A stretch of 64,000 bases of DNA from Cristatella mucedo (Eukaryota > Bryozoa > Phylactolaemata > Cristatellidae): positions 1-64,000 of the forward strand of contig WPIO01000233.1 in the NCBI GenBank assembly GCA_009760855.2, read 5' to 3'. Positions 56,866 through 64,000 of the stretch are shown piece after piece. Position 1 is the first letter of the stretch; each line of letters starts with the position of its first letter. The notes under the pieces are model-generated. The model saw nothing but the letters and a program-made list of their open reading frames with translations. It was not told the origin of the DNA and did no database searches. The translations under genes were made by a program, and so were the position numbers.

Positions 56866-56936
56866 CAGCAACTGTAAGGTACCTAGAGAGATCTAGATCT
56901 CTGAGAGCGCTTTACAAATTAATTATTATCAGTATG
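56866..56936 (+). repeat. LINE-A 3' tail, short insertion
   Basis: AACTGTAAGGTACCTAGAGA, GATCTCTGAGAGCGCTTTAC, AATTAATTATTATC. Hairpin arms partly mutated together. Confidence 0.82.
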
Positions 56937-57821
56937 ATATTTATTATCAATTTACATGCCAAACTTTGCACGATGGCACGCTCGCGTTCTCTTGCAGTCC
57001 ACTGCAAACTACAGCAATGACCCGGGCCGATACCTCAATCCACCGCCAGGGCGCTGCCATCGATCGAAGCGATTGCAAGAGAACGCGTGTGCTCAATAGC
57101 TTAAATTGTTTATTCAAGGCGCCATTGATTGATAGTTTTGTTCAACATGAAATCCTCATTGGTGCTTAGGAAAGTCAGTTTACTGAGGATTTGCTGCGAA
57201 TAGTGTGCATTGCTGTGTATTGTGATAGTGAACAATGTTTCTGCAGATCATTTGCCTTACAAACAGCAAGCCCTGTGGCAAAAAACTTGGTGGGTACATA
57301 ATAATGACCGTGTTCTACAATATTCATTCGAAATTCATTCGAGCCCTGCATGCCGTGTTTTAGTAAATTTTTGCTTGAATAAAGTAGGTGGTGGTAATTC
57401 CTGACGCCCAGCCCACTGTTGCCTATGTAATTAGAGCGACGCATGCTTACAACAACCATTAAAACAAGCTTCTGCCGTAAGAAATGAACGTCAGTAGACA
57501 CATACTGCAGGCCTTGCCGAAGCGGACCGGTTTCGGGATACACAGGCTTTAACTCGGCCACATAATGCGAGCACGCTGTGGCACGTAAGCATTGACTGGT
57601 TGGTCAATTCGTCGTTTTGATAGAGGAACAGGGCATAAGCAGCTTTAAATGTCAAAAATTAACATAGAATGAAACGCGATTTATAAACTTAAAATTGACC
57701 GAGCATCAACGAGCAAAAACTATCAGGAGCGACAATAACCAAATTTACATACCCAAAATATGGTAAACCCAATAGCTTTATCGGAATCTGCTAAAAATCT
57801 CATGTACACCAAAAAACCGAT

Positions 57822-57844
57822 ACACGCACACACGCACACACACA

Positions 57845-57901
<57 letters not shown>

Positions 57902-57922
57902 TAATATATATATATATATATA
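57822..57922. repeat. (CA)n-(AT)n compound microsatellite
   Basis: CA repeats followed by AT repeats. The homologous place in unit 2 (59,943-59,990) has a shorter version. Confidence 0.95.
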
Positions 57923-58427
57923 GTATTGCTGTTAGTAGCACTTTAGTGGCACTCTCTGGTTTAGTCGGTGTTCGTTCGTTTACGTTTGAATTGTATGGGT
58001 GCTGACTTTCACGTTACTATGTCCGCATGACCCACACTTGTTTGGTTAGCGCTGTAAAGCGTGTAAGTGTTGAGACCTGACGCTCACGAAATGCCGACCG
58101 TGAACAATGCAGCGCTCAAAACCCAGCATGAAGCACCCACAGCATTGCTGCATTAGCGAAAGCCTGGACGCTACGGCTTCTACGGCGGGTGAATGGCGGC
58201 ATATCCGTTTCTATGGAAAGAGCAGCTGCCGATCAGAACTGCGATTCAATCGACCGGAAGAGACCGCTGCTCTAAGTAAGCGTCTGCAGTCAGGCCCGCG
58301 GCTTCATCTGCGAGCAAGGTCACAAGTCATGCATGAACGCGGGATAAACGTAATATAGGCGTTACGGTGCTCTCGGCTTATGCATATTTTACAAGCGGGT
58401 CTCAGTAAAAAGACAGCAACAAAGCTA

Positions 58428-58503
58428 CCAGTTCATAATAATAATAGTAGTAGTACGTTTGTTATAGCGCCCGCAGCAAAATCTCTCTCTGTCTGTCTGT
58501 CTG

Positions 58504-58535
<32 letters not shown>

Positions 58536-58543
58536 TCTCTCTC

Positions 58544-58626
<83 letters not shown>

Positions 58627-58666
58627 AGGCACTTGACATTTGCTGCGAAGAAAGCTTTATCGAATG
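58428..58666 (-). mobile_element. LINE-A 3' tail split by (CT)n and an insertion
   Basis: (AAT)/(AGT) tail, GTTTGTTATAGCGCCCGCAG (the hairpin stem), then about 140 bases of CT repeat (58,486-58,623) where intact copies have only CTCTCTCT, then TAGGCACTTGACATTTGCTG. It continues after the insertion at 59,109-59,187. Confidence 0.85.
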
Positions 58667-59108
58667 TGTCGTTTGTTCGCACAGCAGCGAAGCCAACCGA
58701 TGCCCAACACCTACAGTTTATTTCTAACGCACGGAGCTGGAGAGCGCGCGGCTCCCCACTGCCCCAGCTCTCACACGACTCCCCTATCCCCCGGTCGACT
58801 CCGATGATTCATCGACCACAGCTGTGCACCGGCCGACCCTGATGGTGAATCCATTATCTGGCCACCAGCTGTTCCATGCCACATCAAAGGCGGACCACAG
58901 CAGTGCACTGGCCGACCCTGATGGTGAATCCACCATCTGGCCACCAGCTGGTTACCGGCCTGTGTCCATACCACATCACAGGCTCATCAGAGGAGCTGGC
59001 ATACAATACATACATACGCACGTACATACGAATTAAATGCTCCCTTGACCTTAAGGTCATAAGTCAGGGGTCGGCATACAATACATACATATATAAATTC
59101 AAACTACA
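58667..59108. mobile_element. Probable solo LTR (442 bases)
   Basis: Interrupts LINE-A sequence that is continuous in unit 2 (about 61,592). It begins TGTCGTTTG and ends AAACTACA (TG...CA rule) and is flanked by GAATG and TAATG (4 of 5). Inside, an 85-base block with CCGACCCTGATGGTGAATCC is repeated twice, and a CATACAATACATACAT motif occurs twice. No coding. No second copy to confirm LTR identity. Confidence 0.55.
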
Positions 59109-59187
59109 TAATGTTTAGTAGTAGCATGCTCAACGCCAACAAGCATACCATGGTTAGAGGTGACTTGCACAGGGTCAGTATGCAAGA
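59109..59187 (-). mobile_element. LINE-A 3' UTR, continuation in unit 1
   Basis: TAGTAGTAGCATGCTCAACG, CAACAAGCATACC, GTGACTTGCACAGGGTCAGT: matches 61,598-61,680. It is cut at GTATGCAAG, where unit 2 starts. Confidence 0.85.
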
Positions 59188-61478
59188 TTGCGATTGCAAG
59201 AGAACGCATGCGCTCAATAGAGTGAATTCTTCAAGACGTCCTTGATCGATAGTTTTGTTCAACATAAAGTCCAAGTTGGTGCGTAGCAAAGTCAGTTTCC
59301 TGATAACGTTCGGTGGATAAAGTCGATTGCTGTGTATCGCGATAGTGACCAACGTCTCTGCAGCTCATTTGCGTTACGAAGAGAAAGCCCTGTGGCACAA
59401 AACTTGGTGGGTAAATAATAACGATTGCGTTCTACAATGTTTATTCAAAATTCATTCGAGCCCTGTATGCCGAGTTTTAGTCAATTTTTGCTTGAATAGA
59501 GTAGGTGATGGTAATTCCGGGCGCCCAGCTCACTGTTGCCTATGTACGTAGAGCGACGCATGCTCACAACAACCATGAAAACAAGCGTCTGCCGTAAGAA
59601 ATGAACGTCAGTAGACGCATACTGCAGGCCTTGCCAGAGCGGACCGGCTTTGGGAGATACGGCCTTTAACTCGGTCACATAATGCGAGCTCGCTGTGGCA
59701 CGTCAGCACTGACTGATTTATCAATTCATCATTTTGACAGAGGAACAGCGCATACACAGCTCAAAACGTAAAGAACTAATAGACAAAGAAACACAATGTA
59801 TACAACTTAAAATTGACCGTGCATCAACGAGCCAGAACTACCATGAGTGACGACAACCAAATTTACACACCCAAAATATAGTAAACCCATTAGCTTGGTT
59901 GGAATCTTGCTAAAAACCTCATTTACACCGTACAACAACTATATACACACACACGCACACAGATATATATATATATATAGATATATATATTATTGCTGTT
60001 AGAAGCACTTTAGTAGCACTCCCCAGTTAGTCGAATTGTTCATTCCGTTTGAGTTTGCATTGTGTGGACGCTGACCTTTCATGCAATGTATCTCCGTCTG
60101 TAACTCCACAAAGTCATAAAGACTATGTGGGTGTTACGCAGGAGAGTTTTGTATAGCGCACTCACAGCCTAAGCGGCTTGCGGTACGCGTTCGGTAGCCA
60201 ACCAACTTCGTCTCACGCAACAAAGAAAAAGTGGCAAACATGGCAGAGTCCGGTGAGCAGTTGAGGTAGTGAGTAGCATGCAAGTAGAACTCAGGATTGC
60301 TGAAAATGATGAGCCATAGTCTGCAGCAGGAGAGTAGTTGTCGTTGCCTAAGAATTCTGGAAGCGATTTCAACAGCCTTGGACCGGCAAAGCTAAAGCTT
60401 CAGTCACCAATGGTCTTTAAGCGGTGGAATGGAACAGCTAATTTATTCTCCACACAGGATCTGAGGGCTCGAAGAGGCTTAAACTGGCTTTGTAGTTCAG
60501 CTAGGTACGAAGGATCCAAGCCGTGTCGGGACTTGTCGGTCAGCCTAAGTTCTTTTCTCTGTATCCGTTGCTCAACCGGCATTCATCCTAGCTCATTTAG
60601 CAAAGGAGACACATGCTCAAACCTCGTGTAGCTTGAAGATTAGCCTTGCTGCCATATTCATAGTCAGCTTCAGTGGCCTAGTTGCTTTGTTTGGTAGCAC
60701 AGCCAAAAGGGAACTACAATAATCAAGCCGAGACAGAACTGAGGATCACGTTAAATTGGTTACAAGTAACTGTGTGAGACAGCTTCTAATCTTGGATAGG
60801 GATCGGTCGTGATGGCAAGGTGTAGCAGCAGTCTTCTGAATGAAGCTTTTAAAATTAAGGTAGCTGTCGAAAACGGCACATTAAGTTCGAGCACTTAGTG
60901 ATGGTCGCACAACCAAATCGTCAATTAGAAGAGCACGTTACTATGTCCGCATGACTCACACTCATTTGGTTAGCGCTGCAGAGCATGTAAGTGCTGAGAC
61001 CTGACGCTCGCGACATGCCGACGGTGAACAATGCAGTGCTCAAAACCCAGCATGAAGCACCCACAGCATTGCTGCATTGGCGAAGCCTGGACGCTAAGGC
61101 GTCTACCGCGGGTGAATGGCGTCATATCCGTCTCTAGAGAAAGAGCACCTGCCACTCAGAACTGCGATTCAATCGACCGGCAGAGACCGCTGCTCTAAGC
61201 AAGCGTCTGTGGTCAGGCCCAGGGCCTTATCTGCGAGCAAGGTCACAAGTTATGCATGAACGCGGTGATAAAAACGTAATATAGGCGTTGCGGTGCTCAT
61301 GAGCCTCGGCTTATGCTGATTTTGCATGTAGGTCTCAGTAAAAAGACAGAGACAAAGCTACCAGTTCATAATAATAATAACAGTAATACGTTTGTTATAG
61401 CGCCAGCTGGGAACTCAAGCTCTCTCTCTGTCTCTGTCTCTGTCTCTGTCTTTGTCTCTGTCTCTGTCTCTGTCTCTG

Positions 61479-61557
<79 letters not shown>

Positions 61558-61690
61558 GAGCTTGACATTTGCTGCGAAGGAAGCATGGTCGAATGTTTGG
61601 TAGTAGCATGCTCAATGCCAACAAGCATACCAAGGTTAGAGGGTTAGAGGTGACTTGCACAGGGTCAGTATGCAAGCGTGATTAGTGACA
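59188..61690. repeat. Rep-G tandem duplication, unit 2
   Basis: Collinear with unit 1 but with the LINE-B insertion at 60,080-60,938 and without the 442-base element. The junction at about 59,180-59,190 joins a LINE-A internal site (TATGCAAG) to the unit start (GATTGCAAG), consistent with recombination at a short GCAAG homology. Confidence 0.9.
60080..60938 (-). mobile_element. LINE-B, longest copy (about 860 bases)
   Basis: An insertion defined by the empty site in unit 1 (at CTTTCACGTTAC, about 58,010). On the minus strand it reads, in several frames, LDYCNSLLAVLPNKATRPL, then MNMAARLIFKLHEFEHVSP, MPVEQRIQRKELRLTDKS, LDPSYLAEL, LAVPFHRLKTIGD, SFSFAGPRLLKSLPEF, UTR, and an ACATTGCATG end. 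This is a CR1/L2-like C-terminal RT distinct from LINE-A (MPVEQRIQ versus LPVKQRID). The open part is 60,400-60,582. Confidence 0.88.
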
Positions 61691-62337
61691 GCATGCAAAG
61701 TGTCAGCACCCATAAGCGTACAAGGAGCGAATCGCACGAACCCAATAAATGCTGCGATAAAATAGATTCGAATATAGCTGTTTAAATGTCATCAAATAAG
61801 GGGATGTTGTGACGCCAGTCGGAAGTGAGTTCGAGGCTTGGTGAGCATATGATCTAAAGACGTGGTCTCCAAAGGTTTTGAGGTTCGTACTAGGTGTAGG
61901 TAATTGATTTGAATCCAAAAAGCGTATGGTACAATGAGTAGCCTGGTGGGAGAAGAGAACTAATAAATCGGCTGGGGTAAAAATTGAAGGATGAAGACAT
62001 GACAGAACCATGAAGTCGAGTCGTTGCTTGACTGGAAGCCAATGCCGGGCGGCGAGAAGTGTTGTGATGTGGCAACTGTGAAGCTCACGACACACGGAAC
62101 CAGCAGCAGAGTCATGCAAAGTCTTGCAATAGCTGTAGCGCCTGACTACACAAGCCAGTAGACCAACAGCAGCAAGTCAAAGAAGTAGAGACGGAATTTC
62201 AAGAATGCATTTACCAATTTAGTTGTGGTATTCCGGTCTAAACAAACTCGAATTTTTAGCTACGTTGTGTGGCTGAAAGTAGGCTGACTTTACTGTAGAG
62301 CTGACGCGGTCGTCTAATGAATGGTCACTTTGTATGC
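61365..62337 (-). mobile_element. LINE-A 3' part with expanded (CT)n
   Basis: Tail, hairpin with (CTCTGT)n/(CT)n expansion (61,420-61,554), UTR, and a 138-codon frame (61,703-62,119) with AAGSVCRELHSCHITTLLA and RHWLPVKQRLDFMVLS. An upstream coding part reaches about 62,337. More diverged than the 43.7-kb copy. Confidence 0.87.
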
Positions 62338-62720
62338 TTTAACCGAGCGAACAATGTGCGTAGCCACGCGGCCACGTGCAGAGAATGAAAAAGTGGGGAA
62401 CCAAAAAGCAGACTGACATACTCGCTGAAACAGCAGAGGAGTCTGATGTGCCACTGATTGCATTCATAGCGGCACTCTCGATATGTACCGCTACGCTCGC
62501 TAGAAATCATGCCTGATTTTCACGGTTCTTTGGACCAGCTGTCGGATGCAGATTACCCAATTCACCAATACCCTCTAGCCTGCTGCAGGTAGATTTTAAG
62601 GATTATCCGTAGGCCAAACTGGCTGCCCAATTTCCTTTGGTTGATTGGCGGCAGGCACTGGGCAGGTGGCCCGCGAGTGATTTTAAAATCGAGGGGGAAT
62701 GTGGCTTTGCTATTCATACT
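62338..62720. other. No feature seen
   Basis: Short frames only. Confidence 0.4.
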
Positions 62721-62724
62721 GCAA

Positions 62725-63012
62725 TACATACAGTGGGTCCTTGTGAATTTACCGTATACAGTGGGTCACTGTGATTCGTCCTTTATGTGCTTATTCGTGG
62801 TGGCACTGTGCATGCTGCCACTAATCACACTTGCATGCTGACCCTGAGCATGTTACCCCTAACCATATCATTCTTGTTGTTTATCAAGCATGATATTCCT
62901 CACCATTCAGTTGCGTTTCCCTTTGCAGCCAATGCGAAGCACCTAGAGAGAGATTTAGTTCTCTGACGGTGCTTTATTTTATCAAGTGCATTATTATTAT
63001 TATTATTATTAT
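62725..63012 (+). mobile_element. LINE-A 3' end
   Basis: CAGTGGGTC direct repeat at the left, CTGTGCATGCTGCCACTAAT, CTTGCATGCTGACCC, CGTTTCCCTTTGCAGCCAAT, hairpin and (ATT)n (62,990-63,012). A well-preserved 3' UTR. Confidence 0.9.
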
Positions 63013-63014
63013 AC

Positions 63015-63650
63015 TGTATGGGCCTATGACGTTTACGGCCGTGCTGCTCACGTTATGGTCAGTTTATCGCCTTGTTATTCCCGCTACGGTCAGTGCATGA
63101 CCCGTCGGTGTTCATGACCTAGTTATTCCTGCTGAGGCCACTTTATCGCCCTGATGTGTTAATGGCACAGGGAAGTTTATGGCACGCTTATGATTACGCT
63201 GCCGATTTATGGTTCGATGCTAATTAGTGCTATGGTTTTAACGAGATTTAATTCAGGGCCTGTATAGTCCAGGGGAATTGCGACCAGGACTCAGTTGCCT
63301 GCTGGCCTGCTGCGGCGTCCTAGTCGCTATAAACGTCTACTGAATAGATGCCGACTGAAGCCTGATGCGGTATGGAGCTGTCGTCTGGTGTGACTAGTCC
63401 CGCTACTGGTATGGCGAATAGATAGATATTCGTGCCTCAGGAATGCTGCCCAGACCTTTTAACGTTTCACCGACCAGGTAACCCGAGGGCTTAGTTTCTG
63501 TTTTCCGTTCCTGGAGGATCATTTAATTGCATCTGTCAGCGAAGCCGAGCATGCCACCCGCCTGAAGCAATCTTCTGTTGCCTCGAGGAATATGGGATAA
63601 TCATCAACCCATCTAGTTTACATTACATTACATACATAAGTGCGTCTTCT
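63015..63650. other. No gene; degenerate internal repetition at 63,020-63,240
   Basis: Words such as TTTATCGCC, GTTATTCC and TTTATGG recur at irregular spacing. An ACATTACATTACATACAT run at 63,619-63,639 resembles a LINE-B tail without its body. Confidence 0.4.
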
Positions 63651-63654
63651 GTGT

Positions 63655-63905
63655 TCCATCGCTTGATTACCTCGGACGGTATCCACGGAGGGCCTCCGAC
63701 CAAAGGTATCAAAAGTTGGGTCGATCGTTTCTTTCCCTCGACCCGATACAGCACGAAAACTGCGTCGCTACCTAGGCATGGCCAATTTTTACCGCCGATT
63801 CATCCCGAGCTGTGCTAGCTTGCTGGCACAGCTCTGTGCGCTCCTCCTGACCTGCCCAATAGCCGACGCCGACCTCTCGTGGTCGCGAGAGGACCCGAGA
63901 TACAC
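63655..63905 (+). mobile_element. Ty3/gypsy-like pol fragment (RT-RNase H junction)
   Basis: Reads GLRPPKVSKVGSIVSFPRP, then KLRRYLGMANFYRRFIPSCA (the hallmark FLGMVNFYRRFIP block) and ADLSWSRED. The segment ends at about 63,905 in unrelated sequence. An upstream stop and the lack of the rest of pol show an isolated relic. It would belong to an LTR retrotransposon polymerase. Confidence 0.85.
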
Positions 63906-64000
63906 AATTACATAAACACGAACAGATGAGCCTAAGATAACGCACATGTCTAAACCTCCACACAATCACACATATAAGTACAAGCACTGGCTCTAAGCCC
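63906..64000. other. Window edge, nothing recognised
   Basis: Short A/C-rich sequence after the gypsy fragment. Confidence 0.4.

Larger units (their letters stand above)
57073..59187. repeat. Rep-G tandem duplication, unit 1
   Basis: Starts GATTGCAAGAGAACGC and is collinear with unit 2 from 59,188. Order: unique body, (CA)n/(AT)n at 57,822-57,922, CpG-rich segment (58,010-58,370), LINE-A tail with (CT)n. Unit 1 alone contains the 442-base insertion at 58,667. The minus frame at 57,175-57,561 (128 codons) has a partly open counterpart at 59,481-59,678, but no known domain. Confidence 0.9.

Noticed and set aside
1-64000. CRISPR arrays, operons, riboswitches, prophage
   Set aside because: No regularly spaced repeats with unique spacers, no gene clusters on one strand, no Shine-Dalgarno pattern. 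The content is that of an animal nuclear genome.

Overview
The window reads as nuclear DNA of an animal, probably an invertebrate; I cannot name the phylum. There is no dense coding, no operon and no Shine-Dalgarno organisation. It holds spliced-looking exons, APE-type non-LTR retrotransposons of the CR1/L2 style, tRNA-derived SINEs, hAT relics, a gypsy scrap and long microsatellites. Almost all recognisable protein homology belongs to transposons. Family names used here (LINE-A, LINE-B, SINE-A, SINE-B, Rep-C to Rep-G) are mine.

Layout. Roughly 1-26,800 is A+T-rich and repeat-poor: decayed LINE and SINE pieces, one long unannotatable stretch (9.3-14.0 kb), a LINE-A copy with an antisense LINE-A nested in it (14.4-16.4 kb), a frameshifted coding-like block (17.26-17.66 kb), and the only convincing host gene, two phase-compatible exons of a CARD-like death-fold protein (19,008-20,471). 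From 26.8 kb on the sequence is richer in G+C and CpG and much more repetitive: two CpG-rich blocks (26.8-28.1 kb), a hAT MITE plus Rep-C (31-31.5 kb and again at 35.3-35.7 kb), a dead GTF2IRD2/ZBED-like hAT transposase (32.4-33.7 kb), a 1.2-kb polypurine tract (37.3-38.5 kb), the best LINE-A copy (43.7-46.2 kb), a giant imperfect palindrome (46.9-49.5 kb), dispersed Rep-D/Rep-E copies (41.5-43.3, 49.5-50.0, 50.9-53.6 kb), a tandem duplication of about 2.1 kb (57.1-61.7 kb), and a gypsy pol fragment at the right edge.

How the parts relate. LINE-A and SINE-A end in the same hairpin-forming tail, which suggests that LINE-A machinery mobilised SINE-A. Paralogous copies inside the window act as filled and empty sites: Rep-D copies differ by a SINE-A and a short LINE-A tail, and the 57-61 kb tandem units differ by a LINE-B and a probable solo LTR. 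These give internal evidence of insertion boundaries. (CT)n microsatellites have grown inside the LINE-A tail hairpin. All boundaries were read by eye and are approximate to about 10-30 bases unless a target duplication fixes them.
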